Shown here one piece after another: positions 1 to 9,119 of a stretch of DNA of 19,944 bases; the stretch's first letter is position 1; each line of letters starts with the position of its first letter. A program made the position numbers and the translations under genes. A model generated the notes under the pieces. It made no database searches. It saw only the letters and a list, made by a program, of their open reading frames with translations, and was not told the origin of the DNA. Origin of the DNA: an uncultured Gammaproteobacteria bacterium (GTDB lineage Bacteria; Pseudomonadota; Gammaproteobacteria; Arenicellales; UBA868); assembly GCA_913051905.1 (NCBI GenBank), contig CAJXBY010000032.1:1-19944 (forward strand), read 5' to 3'.

Positions 1-2267
1 TATGGCTGGGTCATGATGGTGGACCCGGTGGACCCGCTTCGGTCCGCTACCCGTTGCCAGAGTGTTTCTGTTATGAAAGGCATGATCGGATGAAGTAACC
101 GGAGACACGCATCCAGCGTGTTGGCGAGCGTCCGCATCACGCTGAGTTTGCGTTGCTCCGACAGGTTTTCGTCGGCCAGCTGGATCTTGGCGATCTCCAG
201 GTACCAGCTGCAGTATTCATCCCACACAAAGGAATGCAGGCCCAGGGCAATCTGGTCAAAGCGGTACTGTTTGATGGAGGCGCTGACATCGCCGGCAACC
301 TGTTGCAGTCGGGATACAATCCAACGCTCGGCCGGCCCCGAGTCTTCCAAGTCAGCCGGGGCTTTCAAAAGTGGCTCGGTGTTCAGCAGTACAAATCGGG
401 TCGCATTCCAGAGCTTGTTGCAGAAGTTGCGGAACCCCTCAATCCGGCCCAGGTCAAAGCGGATATCCCGGCCCTGTGTTGCAAGGCTGGCAAACGTAAA
501 GCGCAGGGCGTCGGTGCCATAGGATGGAATACCTTCGGGAAACTGGCGCTTCGTATCTTCTGCAATTCGTTTCGCCATTTGTGGTTGCATCAGCCCGGAT
601 ATCCGTTTTTTGACCAGGTCTTCGAGACCTATCCCGTCAATGAGGTCAAGCGGGTCCAGTACATTACCTTTGGATTTGGACATCTTCTGGCCGTCGGCAT
701 CCCGAACCAGGCCATGGACGTAGACATCGTGAAAGGGCACTGCTCCTGCGAACTTCAAACCAAACATGATCATTCTGGCGACCCAGAAAAATATGATGTC
801 AAATCCCGTCACCAGGACGCTGGTCGGGTAGAAGGTTTTTAATTCAAGAGTCTCCTCGGGCCAGCCGAGCGTGGAGAACGGCCATAGTGCCGAGGAAAAC
901 CAGGTATCCAGTACATCATCATCCTGGCGCAACGGTACTTTTCTGCCGTGCATGGCTTCGGCCTTGGCGAGCGCAGACGATTCATCCCGGGCCACGAAAA
1001 TATTGCCGTCGTCGTCATACCAGGCAGGAATTCTGTGGCCCCACCAGATCTGGCGTGAAATACACCAGTCCTGGATGTTGTGCATCCATTCGTAGTAGGT
1101 GTGGCTCCAGTTCTGGGGGATGAACCGAATACGACCATCCTCGACGGCCTTTATGGCGGGCTCGGCGAGCGGTTTTGCCCGGACGTACCACTGATCTGTC
1201 AGGTAGGGCTCAACGACTGAATTCGAACGGTCTCCGCGCGGCACCATCAACCGGTGGTCTTGGATCTTTTCAATCAATCCGGCAGATTCCAGATCAGCCA
1301 CGATTTTCTTACGGGCCGCGTAGCGGTCCATACCATGGTAGGGCGAATCCGGCAGGTCGATTGCTGCATCGGGTGTCAGAATATTGACCGGCTCCAGCTG
1401 GTGACGTAGTCCGACCTCATAGTCGTTGAAGTCGTGAGCGGGTGTTATTTTCAGGCAGCCGGTACCGAATTCGGGATCAACATAATCGTCGGCAATGACC
1501 GGGATCAGACGGTTTGTCAGCGGCAGCTCAGCCTGTTGCCCGACCAGGTCGCGGTAGCGATCGTCTTCCGGGTGTACTGCGACAGCCACATCCCCGAGCA
1601 TGGTCTCCGGGCGTGTTGTCGCGACAATGAGAGGTCTTCCGGTTCCCCTCAGCGGATAACGGATGTGCCACAACTGTCCGGATTCTTCCTCGGAAATGAC
1701 TTCCAGGTCAGACAGGGCAGTGTGCAGAACGGGGTCCCAGTTGACCAGGCGTTTACCTCGATAGATCAACCCCTCATCGTACAGCTGGACGAAGACCTCG
1801 CGAACAGCGTGTGAAAGCGCTTCGTCCATGGTGAAGCGTTCACGTGTCCAGTCAACCGAAGCCCCCATTCGGCGCAGCTGACGGCTGATAGTGCCGCCGG
1901 ACTCATGTTTCCACTGCCAGACCCGCTCTATGAAGCTCTCACGGCCCAGGTCGTGACGGCTTTTCCCTTCGCTTTCCAACTGTCGTTCAACAACCATCTG
2001 GGTGGCGATCCCGGCATGATCGGTTCCGGCCTGCCACAGCGTACGTGTGCCGGCCATCCGTTGATGACGGATCAGGGCATCCATGATGGTGTCCTGGAAG
2101 GCATGCCCCATGTGCAGGCTTCCGGTCACATTGGGAGGCGGAATTACGATGCAGTAAGGCTCGCCGTCACCTGCTGGGGAGAAAAACCCAGCCTTCTCCC
2201 ACTGTTGGTAGAGCGCCTGCTCAATGGTATGAGGATCGAAACTCTTGCCCAGTTCGGCCTGAGACAT
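1..2267 (-). CDS. valS: Valyl-tRNA synthetase (C-terminus cut by the window edge)
   Basis: Charges tRNA-Val with valine in the cytoplasm and edits mischarged threonine. I translated the minus strand from the ATG at 2265-2267. The frame stays open to base 3 (755 codons), so only the C-terminal anticodon-binding and coiled-coil part is missing. The N-terminus reads [19 protein letters not shown]. The class I HIGH signature appears as HMGH at about residues 52-55 and KMSKS at about 528-532 (bases 672-686). Between them lie the CP1 editing domain and a stretch with [10 protein letters not shown], both typical of ValRS. It is the last gene of the minus-strand pepA-holC-hypothetical-valS set and follows the hypothetical gene after 105 bases, so it may have its own promoter. 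The ribosome-binding site is weak. Family identity is certain. Confidence 0.97.
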   Translation of the reverse strand, partial: MSQAELGKSFDPHTIEQALYQQWEKAGFFSPAGDGEPYCIVIPPPNVTGSLHMGHAFQDTIMDALIRHQRMAGTRTLWQAGTDHAGIATQMVVERQLESEGKSRHDLGRESFIERVWQWKHESGGTISRQLRRMGASVDWTRERFTMDEALSHAVREVFVQLYDEGLIYRGKRLVNWDPVLHTALSDLEVISEEESGQLWHIRYPLRGTGRPLIVATTRPETMLGDVAVAVHPEDDRYRDLVGQQAELPLTNRLIPVIADDYVDPEFGTGCLKITPAHDFNDYEVGLRHQLEPVNILTPDAAIDLPDSPYHGMDRYAARKKIVADLESAGLIEKIQDHRLMVPRGDRSNSVVEPYLTDQWYVRAKPLAEPAIKAVEDGRIRFIPQNWSHTYYEWMHNIQDWCISRQIWWGHRIPAWYDDDGNIFVARDESSALAKAEAMHGRKVPLRQDDDVLDTWFSSALWPFSTLGWPEETLELKTFYPTSVLVTGFDIIFFWVARMIMFGLKFAGAVPFHDVYVHGLVRDADGQKMSKSKGNVLDPLDLIDGIGLEDLVKKRISGLMQPQMAKRIAEDTKRQFPEGIPSYGTDALRFTFASLATQGRDIRFDLGRIEGFRNFCNKLWNATRFVLLNTEPLLKAPADLEDSGPAERWIVSRLQQVAGDVSASIKQYRFDQIALGLHSFVWDEYCSWYLEIAKIQLADENLSEQRKLSVMRTLANTLDACLRLLHPIMPFITETLWQRVADRSGSTGSTIMTQP

Positions 2268-2325
2268 ACATTGACCCGAGTGTTTAGTTCGATGTGAAAA
2301 GACGGTCGACGTTCAAAGTGGCCGA

Positions 2326-2331
2326 AGTATA
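2326..2331 (-). promoter_or_regulatory. Possible -10 box for valS
   Basis: Read on the minus strand, this is TATACT, a 5/6 match to the sigma-70 -10 consensus. It lies about 60 bases upstream of the valS start, inside the 105-base gap after the hypothetical gene. No good -35 box stands at the right distance, so this is only a candidate. The rest of the gap (2268-2372) shows nothing else I can name. Confidence 0.22.
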
Positions 2332-2372
2332 TGCCAACCACTGCACCCCGGTAGCCGTGAACACTGTAGAAG

Positions 2373-2927
2373 TCAGTCCCTGATCAACCAGTTCCTGAGT
2401 TGGTGGCCCATCTCAGCATGCAGTTTGTCGCGTAGGGTTTCATCCAGAGTCTCTCCGGAACGGTGGGACAGTGTCTTCACGACAAGGTTGACCAGTTCAA
2501 CGCAGAGTTCGTCGATCGTGTCGGGGTCGAGTCCGACATCAGAGCTGGCCGGTTGCGATGTGGCTGGCCCAGGCTGAGGCGGTTCCGGTCGAAGTACATC
2601 CGGCTGCGCACGGGCCGGAGCATCTGTTTCGGGCGATTGGGGTTCCTCTGGTAGTGTTTCTGTGCCGGTGAGGGTATGTGCGGGTGGCGTGTGACTGGAT
2701 GCTGTGACTGTTCCGGAGTCAAACATGTCGACTGTTTCTAGAGACGGATTCTCTTGCGGCGGTTCAGCGGGGTGTCCACCCACAGAGTCGGAGGCGGGCG
2801 CAGTCTCCGGAGAGAAACCGCCCGTGGTCTCCTCCGGCTTCTCCGGGACCGTCTCAGTATCAGAATCAAGCAGTCGGCCGAGTTTCTTAAGTTCGGCTAT
2901 GAGTTCAGTTTCTTCCCGGTCAGCCAT
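2373..2927 (-). CDS. Unrecognised acidic, proline-rich protein between holC and valS
   Basis: A 184-residue protein I do not recognise. It begins MADREETELIAELKKLGRLL, a short amphipathic helix. A long low-complexity stretch rich in Pro, Glu, Thr, Ser and Asp follows (about residues 22-130) and is likely disordered. It ends in a compact, probably helical segment (about 133-184) containing TIDELCVELVNLVVKTL and ending RNWLIRD. There is no signal peptide or membrane segment, so it should be cytoplasmic. It starts 30 bases after the holC stop in the same direction and is probably co-transcribed with pepA and holC. The structure suggests two short helical interaction modules joined by a flexible linker, possibly a partner of replication or of the neighbouring products. 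That is inference from shape and position only. Confidence 0.75.
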   Translation of the reverse strand: MADREETELIAELKKLGRLLDSDTETVPEKPEETTGGFSPETAPASDSVGGHPAEPPQENPSLETVDMFDSGTVTASSHTPPAHTLTGTETLPEEPQSPETDAPARAQPDVLRPEPPQPGPATSQPASSDVGLDPDTIDELCVELVNLVVKTLSHRSGETLDETLRDKLHAEMGHQLRNWLIRD

Positions 2928-2957
2928 GATCGATGATTCGCCAATCGAATCCGACGA

Positions 2958-3383
2958 CTACAGTGAAATCCTGTGAGTCATTGGTTCTATACCGTGGTCA
3001 CGGTAAAAGCGGTAGCGGGTCCTACCGGATTTCTTTTCGGCCTCTTCACTGCCGACGATTTCGGCCACGCGGATGAAGCTAGAATAATCCGCAACAGGTT
3101 CATCGGCGACTGAAACCACAATCTCTGCCTGTTCTGGACTCGGGGCGAGATGACTGATCCGCACCGGCGCGTCTGTCTTGTCGTCGTATCCGCAGCTGTG
3201 GGGCACGAAGCTGCTCTGCGAGAACGTCCACAATAGGTCATCAAGGGTACGGGCCTCAGCATCGTCTCGGGCCCGCAGATAAACGCTGTGGCCACTGGTG
3301 TAGGCTTTCTCGACGACACGACAGGCCAGTTTCAGCCGACCGCTACTGGAGCCAGGTTCGAGCACGTAGAAATCGATTCGCAC
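2958..3383 (-). CDS. holC: DNA polymerase III chi subunit
   Basis: Chi belongs to the clamp-loader complex of the replicative polymerase, where it pairs with psi (HolD) and contacts single-strand binding protein. The 141-residue product begins MRIDFYVLEPGSSSGRLKLA and contains ACRVVEKAYTSGHSVYLRA followed by LDDLLWTFSQSSFVPH, which match the usual opening of HolC. Its length is close to the 147 residues of the E. coli protein. The start codon is GTG (bases 3381-3383). It lies 21 bases after the pepA stop, which is the conserved pepA-holC order. The stop is TAG at 2958-2960. Identity is based on recognising the family pattern and the neighbourhood. Confidence 0.92.
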   Translation of the reverse strand: MRIDFYVLEPGSSSGRLKLACRVVEKAYTSGHSVYLRARDDAEARTLDDLLWTFSQSSFVPHSCGYDDKTDAPVRISHLAPSPEQAEIVVSVADEPVADYSSFIRVAEIVGSEEAEKKSGRTRYRFYRDHGIEPMTHRISL

Positions 3384-3404
3384 CGGGGTCTCACGAGGAC
3401 GAGG

Positions 3405-4892
3405 TCATGATGCCCGGTTGATCAGAAACTGGGTCAATAGTGTGACAGGCCGACCCGTCGCACCAATCTTGGTGCCTGACTTCCAGGCGCTGCCGGCAAT
3501 GTCCAGGTGAGCCCAGGTCATGCCTTCTGCGAAACGGGACAGAAAACAGGCTGCCGTGACTGCTCCGGCACCCCGCCCACCAATATTGGCAACGTCGGCA
3601 AAGCCGCTTCTGAGTTGGGCCTGGTATTCATCCCATAAGGGCATGTGCCAGGCTCGGTCGCGGGTCTCTTCACCTGCTTTCAAGAGTTCGCGGGCGAGTT
3701 CGTCATTGTTGCTGAAGACGGCACTGGCAGGATGTCCCAGCGCCACCACGCATGCGCCGGTCAACGTAGCAATATCGATCACTGCAGCGGGCTTGTATCG
3801 TTCTGCGTAAGTCAGGGCATCGCACAGAATCAGCCGCCCTTCGGCATCGGTATTCAGAATCTCGATCGTCTTGCCGGACATACTGGTGACGATGTCCCCT
3901 GGTTTGTTAGCAGCGCCGTCAGGGAGGTTTTCGCTGCTGGGTACCATGCCGATCACGTTCAGTTTCAGACCCATTTCCGCTACTGCGACCAGCGCGCCAA
4001 ATACACTGGCGCCACCGCACATGTCGTATTTCATTTCATGCATACCGCCCGCAGGCTTCAGAGAAATGCCGCCCGCATCGAAGGTCAGTCCCTTTCCGAT
4101 CAATGCGATGGGTGCTTGGCCGCGGCCTCCACCCTGGTGCTCCATGATGATCAGCTTGGCAGGTTGCCGGCTGCCCTTGGATACCGACAGCAACGAACCC
4201 ATCCCGAGTTGTTCCATCTTTCTTTCATCGAGGATGGATACCTTCAGGCCATGGCTGCGTCTGAGCTTACGCGCCTGGGTCGCGAGGTAAGTCGGCGTGC
4301 AAATATTTCCCGGCAGGTTGCTGAGGTCTCTCGCAAGATTCAGTCCGCTGGCAAGCGCCTGGCTTTCCTGGACGGCCCGCCTGGCGTGACGAGTCGAAGC
4401 GCGGTCCGTCATGGAAAAACTCACCCGGTTGAGCGTGTTCTTTTTACGGGGTTTCTTGCTCTTCAGCTGGTCGAAGTGATACGTCGCATCGGTGATCGAA
4501 CTGGCCAGTAGTCGGACACGGGCATGCACATCGAGATCTGAGATCACCGCTTCGGCAAGTGTAATCACGGCATTTTGAACCGGTAACCGGGACAAGGCGC
4601 GGGCGGCTGCGTCAGCTGCCTGTTTGAATTCAGCGATGCCTGACGTGCTGGCCTTACCCAGCCCAACCAGCAACAGTCGCTGTGTCGTCGTGCTGGAAAG
4701 GTCGGGTACTATGAGGGTCTCGCCGCAGTTGCCCTGGATATCCCCGCGCCGTACCAGCCGGCGGACCAGGCCCTGGTTGGCGCGGTCTGCTTTTTGCGCA
4801 CTGGGCGTTAATTTGCCTTCGGCGAGTATTCCGACAACGAGGCAGTCAGTTTTAAGGGTCGTGGGATCAGAGCGGGTCAGGTTAAATTTCAT
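3405..4892 (-). CDS. pepA: Leucyl aminopeptidase (cytosol aminopeptidase, M17 family)
   Basis: A two-metal aminopeptidase that removes N-terminal residues, with a preference for leucine. In E. coli the homologue also binds DNA as an accessory factor for Xer recombination and as a regulator. The 495-residue product is of standard length. The metal and active-site segments are intact: KGLTFDAGG at about residues 267-275 and the M17 signature NTDAEGRL at about 347-354 (bases 3831-3854). The N-terminal macro-like domain occupies roughly the first 160 residues. The start is ATG, giving MKFNLTRSDPTTLKTDCLVV. It is the first gene of the minus-strand set and diverges from lptF across a gap of 115 bases. 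Whether this copy keeps the DNA-binding role cannot be told from sequence. Confidence 0.97.
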   Translation of the reverse strand: MKFNLTRSDPTTLKTDCLVVGILAEGKLTPSAQKADRANQGLVRRLVRRGDIQGNCGETLIVPDLSSTTTQRLLLVGLGKASTSGIAEFKQAADAAARALSRLPVQNAVITLAEAVISDLDVHARVRLLASSITDATYHFDQLKSKKPRKKNTLNRVSFSMTDRASTRHARRAVQESQALASGLNLARDLSNLPGNICTPTYLATQARKLRRSHGLKVSILDERKMEQLGMGSLLSVSKGSRQPAKLIIMEHQGGGRGQAPIALIGKGLTFDAGGISLKPAGGMHEMKYDMCGGASVFGALVAVAEMGLKLNVIGMVPSSENLPDGAANKPGDIVTSMSGKTIEILNTDAEGRLILCDALTYAERYKPAAVIDIATLTGACVVALGHPASAVFSNNDELARELLKAGEETRDRAWHMPLWDEYQAQLRSGFADVANIGGRGAGAVTAACFLSRFAEGMTWAHLDIAGSAWKSGTKIGATGRPVTLLTQFLINRAS

Positions 4893-4955
4893 GTGATTCC
4901 TGTGGGTTGCAGTCCGGGCTGGCAGTTGGCCGTGTCATTTTCATAGAATGGCAGT

Positions 4956-4985
4956 ATTGTGGTGTTTTGCTCCCGATCCTGTCAA
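4956..4985 (-). promoter_or_regulatory. Candidate promoter for pepA
   Basis: On the minus strand a perfect TTGACA (-35, bases 4980-4985) is followed after 18 bases by CACAAT (-10, bases 4956-4961), about 64 bases upstream of the pepA ATG. The -10 box is only a 4/6 match. The site sits inside the 5' leader of the divergent lptF, so the two transcripts may influence each other. Confidence 0.4.
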
Positions 4986-5007
4986 AGCAGGCGTAGGCAT
5001 CAGAGGC

Positions 5008-6117
5008 ATGATTCTTCCACGGGCTTTTATACGAGAGGTGCTGGTGACGAGCAGCGCCGTCACGTTGGTCATCGTGATGATCTTTCTGGTTGTCCGCGCA
5101 TTGGGGTTTCTCAGCCAGGCAGCCGAAGGCTTGATTCCGATCGACAGTATCTTTCTTTTGCTGTTGCTCAAGGTAATGACCTATATGGACGTTATCTTTC
5201 CGCTCATGCTATTTCTGGCGATCCTGATGGTTCTCGAGCGCTGGAACCGGGACAATGAAACACTAATTATGCTGACAGCTGGCTTCGGGCCAGGATACCT
5301 GCTCAAGCCGACCCTATTTCTGTTGTTGATAGGCGCAATTCTGGTGGGCGGCTTCTCGTTCTATTTTTCCCCACTTTCGGTACGGGTCGGCGGGGCGATA
5401 GAGCATGATTTCCGGAACAGCAACGAGATCAGCGGAATCGTACCCGGTGTTTTCATGGAAACCCGCAACGGCCAGGGGGTCTATTTTGTCCAACGCGTAG
5501 ACCGTGAAACGTCGTTATACGAGCACGTGTTCGCCTACGGTTCCAACGCAGGTCAGGATGGCGTCATCATCGCAACCCGGGCTAAGCAGCAGTTTGGCGA
5601 AAACGGAGACCGGTTTCTCGTTCTTGAGAGCGGTGTCCGGTATGAAGGAGTGCCGGGTGAATCAGCCTACCGAGTGGTTGAGTTCGAGTCGTATATTCTG
5701 CGCCTGAAACTGGGGTTCATTCCGGAACCGCCGCTACCGCTGAGGGGCTGGGCCAACCGGGATCTGTGGGCGGAGTACGGAAACTATGGCGGTCTTGCCC
5801 GGTCGGAACTTCACTGGCGGCTGTCAAAGGTCGTCGTATTACCGGTGCTGATCCTGTTCGCCCTGAGCCTTGGCCAGATGGGCTCGAGGGGGAAACGCTT
5901 GCCGGCACTGTTTACTGCACTGGTCGTGTATTTCTGCTACACCAATTTCACCTCTCTGGCGGTAGCTGCGATGCGTAGAAGCGAGTCTGAATTTTCTCCG
6001 GTTCTGGGGTTGTGGACGGTACACGGGGTCTTTGCCCTGCTCGCGGTCTATCTGTTCTGGTGTAGGGCCAATAACCGGCCATTCCTGTCTTTAAATTTTC
6101 GTCCGATCGGTATTTGA
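5008..6117 (+). CDS. lptF: Lipopolysaccharide export permease LptF
   Basis: Inner-membrane subunit of the LptB2FG transporter, which extracts lipopolysaccharide from the inner membrane and passes it to LptC and the periplasmic bridge. From ATG 5008 the product is 369 residues, near the E. coli length of 366. It starts MILPRAFIREVLVTSSAV, the usual LptF opening. Layout: three N-terminal membrane helices, a periplasmic beta-jellyroll (about residues 120-260, with GVYFVQRVD and LESGVRYEG), then three C-terminal helices. A longer reading from ATG 4948 adds 20 residues unlike the family and overlaps the promoter zone, so I prefer 5008. The ribosome-binding site is weak for both. lptG follows after 4 bases. 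Confidence 0.95.
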   Translation: MILPRAFIREVLVTSSAVTLVIVMIFLVVRALGFLSQAAEGLIPIDSIFLLLLLKVMTYMDVIFPLMLFLAILMVLERWNRDNETLIMLTAGFGPGYLLKPTLFLLLIGAILVGGFSFYFSPLSVRVGGAIEHDFRNSNEISGIVPGVFMETRNGQGVYFVQRVDRETSLYEHVFAYGSNAGQDGVIIATRAKQQFGENGDRFLVLESGVRYEGVPGESAYRVVEFESYILRLKLGFIPEPPLPLRGWANRDLWAEYGNYGGLARSELHWRLSKVVVLPVLILFALSLGQMGSRGKRLPALFTALVVYFCYTNFTSLAVAAMRRSESEFSPVLGLWTVHGVFALLAVYLFWCRANNRPFLSLNFRPIGI

Positions 6118-6121
6118 GCAG

Positions 6122-7195
6122 ATGCGGCTTATCGATTTCCACATCGGACGAACCATCTTGCTGCATTCCCTCATGGTTATGGGCGTCCTGGTCGGCATTT
6201 TCCTTTTCCTGACTTTTATTGATCAGTTGTCAGACCTCGGTACCGGTTCCTACGGTTTACTTGCCGTGTTGAGGTATGTCTTGTTGAGCACGCCCGGAAT
6301 TGTCTACCAGATCTTTCCGATGGCTGCTTTGGTAGGCACCATACTCGGCCTTTCCGTTCTGGCCCGTCATTCCGAGCTGGTGGTAATGCGGGCGAGCGGT
6401 GTCTCGCTAGGCCAGATTACGGGTTCGGTACTTAAACTGGGTCTGTTGTTTGTGTTCAGTTCGATCGTCGTCGGTGAGTTGGTGAGCCCCTGGACCGAAA
6501 CTATGGCACAGCGTGGGCGGGCGGAAGCGCTAGAAAGAAACATTGAGCAGAAACACAGCTCCGGGCTATGGATGCGGGACCAGAGCACGTATGTGAATGT
6601 TGGCGAAGTCCTTCCGGACTTGAGCCTCTTGCAAGTCAAGATATTTGAGTTCGATTGGCAGAAGCGTGACAGACTTCGCTCGCTGGTCTATGCGGCCAGC
6701 GGGCGCTATGCAGATGCTCGCTGGCATCTGCACCGGGTCCGCCGTACTGACATCGACGAAAAGGGCTTTGTTACGGCCTCGCACAGTGATGATCAGCGCT
6801 GGGAGACGAGTGTGACACCAGAAATGATGTCAGTTTTTCTGGTGCAGCCGGGACAGCTTCCGGTCTGGAAGCTGAAAAAATACATTGAGCATCTGTTGCA
6901 GAACAGCCAGGATACGCGTGCCTACGAACTGGCTTACTGGGGGAAGTTGTTTCTACCTCTGTCCACGGCAGTCATGGTGATTTTGGCGATTCCTTTTGTG
7001 TTCGGCAGTCTGCGTTCGGGAAGCCTTGGTCGGCAGCTCTTCTTCGGAATCATGATCGGTCTGGGGTTCTATGTCTTAAACAAGGCACTGGGCTATATTG
7101 TGCTCGTCTACGGCGTACCTCCCCTCATTGGTGTAATTTCAGCCCCACTGGTTGTTCTTTGCGCAGCCGTCGTTCTCTATCGCCGGGTGGCTTGA
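6122..7195 (+). CDS. lptG: Lipopolysaccharide export permease LptG
   Basis: Partner of LptF in the LptB2FG lipopolysaccharide exporter. The 357-residue product matches the usual length of about 360. It opens MRLIDFHIGRTILLHSLMV and has the same build as LptF: three membrane helices with the coupling segment LARHSELVVMRASGVS after the second, a periplasmic jellyroll domain (about residues 120-255), and three closing helices with LPLSTAVMVILAIPFVFGSLR. It starts 4 bases after the lptF stop and is surely co-transcribed. It is the last housekeeping gene before the catabolic region. The 72 bases to the convergent xsc contain a small imperfect CCCGG/CCGGG hairpin (7243-7257) without a T run, which is not convincing as a terminator. 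Confidence 0.96.
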   Translation: MRLIDFHIGRTILLHSLMVMGVLVGIFLFLTFIDQLSDLGTGSYGLLAVLRYVLLSTPGIVYQIFPMAALVGTILGLSVLARHSELVVMRASGVSLGQITGSVLKLGLLFVFSSIVVGELVSPWTETMAQRGRAEALERNIEQKHSSGLWMRDQSTYVNVGEVLPDLSLLQVKIFEFDWQKRDRLRSLVYAASGRYADARWHLHRVRRTDIDEKGFVTASHSDDQRWETSVTPEMMSVFLVQPGQLPVWKLKKYIEHLLQNSQDTRAYELAYWGKLFLPLSTAVMVILAIPFVFGSLRSGSLGRQLFFGIMIGLGFYVLNKALGYIVLVYGVPPLIGVISAPLVVLCAAVVLYRRVA

Positions 7196-7267
7196 CTCGG
7201 CTAGAGTAAGTCCTGCGTTCCCAACAGATGATCGGGAAATGGCCCGGCCAGTCCGGGTCAGCCCTGG

Positions 7268-9046
7268 TCAGTTGACCTGTTGTTGCTGCATGTCAGCGGG
7301 GTCGATTCCGGCCACCTTTACCGGGGTCTTCATGGCGTCGCGGCGGAAGGGTTCTCCGAGTTCCTGATTCAGCACAACCTCAATAAAGGTTGTGATGTTC
7401 TCATTCATCTGCTCTTTAATGGCGGTTCGAAGGCTCTCGGTGAGTTCTTTCATGTCTCGTACCTTAATGCCCTTCACACCGCAGGCTTCTGCGATCTGTG
7501 CGTACTCCACTCCAACGTTCAATTCGGTGCCGACGAAATTGTCGTCAAACCAGAGTGTGGTATTGCGTTTTTCGGCGCCCCACTGGTAATTACGGAAAAC
7601 CACCATGGTGATCGCCGGCCATTCATTACGTCCGCAGGCCGTCATTTCATTCATCGAGATGCCAAAAGCCCCGTCGCCGGCAAAACCAACGACCGGCACA
7701 TTCGGACAGCCGATTTTTGCCCCGAGTATTGATGGAAAACCATAACCGCAGGGGCCGAAAAGTCCGGGCGCGAGATATTTTCGGCCTTGTTCGAAAGTCG
7801 GGTAGGCATTGCCGATAGCACAGTTGTTGCCGATATCAGATGAGATGATGGCTTCTTTGGGAAGCGCCGCGATGATGGCGCGCCATGCCATTCGCGGGGA
7901 CATGCAGTTGGGTTCGCGGTCCCGAGAACGCTGGTTCCAGGTAGTTCCGGGGTCATCGTCTTCGTGATCCATGGTGACCAGCTCTTTCTGCCAGTCTGAT
8001 TTTGATTTTGAGATCAGTTCCAAGCGAGATTCGCGGCCTTTATCGCCGGCGTCCTCGGTGAGATTCTGCAGGATCTGTTCGGCAACCCGACGGGCGTCAC
8101 CCTGAATGGCAACATCAACTTTCTTGGTCAGTCCGATACGGTCTGGATTGATGTCCACCTGAATGATACGGGCCTTCGACGGCCAGTAATCGATGCCGTA
8201 GCACGGTAGGGTCGAGAAGGGATTAAGCCGCGTTCCCAGTGCCAGCACCACATCAGCTCTGGAGATCAGTTCCATGGCAGCCTTGGATCCGTTATACCCC
8301 AGCGGTCCGGCAAAAAGTCGGTGCGATCCGATAAATGCGTCATTGTGTTGATAATTGCAACATACCGGCGAGTCGATTTTTTCCGCCAGTGCCCGCACCG
8401 AATCGATCGCACCGCTAAGGACCACCCCGGCACCATTGAGAATCACGGGAAAACTGGCATCAGAGAGAAGATTTGCGGCTTCTAGGATGGCCTTTCCCCC
8501 GCCAGGTGAACGCTCCATGCGGATGATCTGTGGTAACTCGATGTCGATCACCTGGGTCCAGTAGTCCCGCGGTACGTTGATCTGGGCCGGTGCGGATTCC
8601 CGCCGCGCTTTCTCGATCACTCGGTTCAGGACCTCGGTGATACGGGTGGGGTCGCGTACCTCCTCCTGGTAACAGACCATGTTTTCGAATGCGGCCATTT
8701 GTTTGACTTCCTGAAAGCCGCCCTGTTCTATGGTCTTGTTGGCTGCCTGGGGTGTCACTAGGAGCAGCGGTGAGTGGTTCCAGTACGCAGTGGCGATGGG
8801 GGTGACAAAATTTGTGATGCCGGGACCGTTTTGGGCGATGGCCATGCACATTTTTCCGGTCGCCCGCGTATATCCATCCGCACTCATCCCCGCATTGCAT
8901 TCGTGGGCACAGTCCCAGAACTTGATTCCTGCGGCGGGAAACAGATCCGAGACCGGCATCATTGCTGAACCTATGATGCCGAATGCATGCTCGATGCCAT
9001 GCATCTGCAGGACTTTCACAAACGCTTCTTCAGTGGTCATTTTCAT
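7268..9046 (-). CDS. xsc: Sulfoacetaldehyde acetyltransferase (thiamine diphosphate enzyme)
   Basis: Converts sulfoacetaldehyde plus phosphate to acetyl phosphate and sulfite, the C-S bond-breaking step of taurine and isethionate breakdown. The 592-residue product has the family length and opening, MKMTTEEAFVKVLQMHGIE. The conserved thiamine diphosphate glutamate is E49 in WDCAHECNAGMSADGYTRA. The diphosphate-binding motif begins with GDGAFG at about residue 457 and continues to NYQWGAEKRNTT. The overall pattern is that of Xsc and not acetolactate synthase. It is read after ald with a 73-base gap, and a fair ribosome-binding site (TAGGGGAT) precedes the ATG. Phosphate acetyltransferase and a sulfite exporter or oxidase, which would handle the products, are not in this window. 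Confidence 0.95.
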   Translation of the reverse strand: MKMTTEEAFVKVLQMHGIEHAFGIIGSAMMPVSDLFPAAGIKFWDCAHECNAGMSADGYTRATGKMCMAIAQNGPGITNFVTPIATAYWNHSPLLLVTPQAANKTIEQGGFQEVKQMAAFENMVCYQEEVRDPTRITEVLNRVIEKARRESAPAQINVPRDYWTQVIDIELPQIIRMERSPGGGKAILEAANLLSDASFPVILNGAGVVLSGAIDSVRALAEKIDSPVCCNYQHNDAFIGSHRLFAGPLGYNGSKAAMELISRADVVLALGTRLNPFSTLPCYGIDYWPSKARIIQVDINPDRIGLTKKVDVAIQGDARRVAEQILQNLTEDAGDKGRESRLELISKSKSDWQKELVTMDHEDDDPGTTWNQRSRDREPNCMSPRMAWRAIIAALPKEAIISSDIGNNCAIGNAYPTFEQGRKYLAPGLFGPCGYGFPSILGAKIGCPNVPVVGFAGDGAFGISMNEMTACGRNEWPAITMVVFRNYQWGAEKRNTTLWFDDNFVGTELNVGVEYAQIAEACGVKGIKVRDMKELTESLRTAIKEQMNENITTFIEVVLNQELGEPFRRDAMKTPVKVAGIDPADMQQQQVN

Positions 9047-9119
9047 GTTTCTTATCCCCTATCAAGAAATAAATTCAATGGATTATCGAACCCGTGACGC
9101 CCTGTGTGCAGGTGACTGC

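Noticed and set aside
153..842. Plus-strand open frame of 229 codons at the left end
   Set aside because: Antisense to valS, whose motifs are intact over the whole stretch.
3645..4511. Plus-strand open frame of 288 codons opposite pepA
   Set aside because: Shadow of pepA; residues are Arg/Cys/His-rich with no domain, and the sense gene has complete catalytic motifs.
4948..5007. Upstream ATG extending LptF by 20 residues
   Set aside because: The added residues are unlike LptF N-termini, no ribosome-binding site precedes the ATG, and the stretch overlaps the divergent promoter region.
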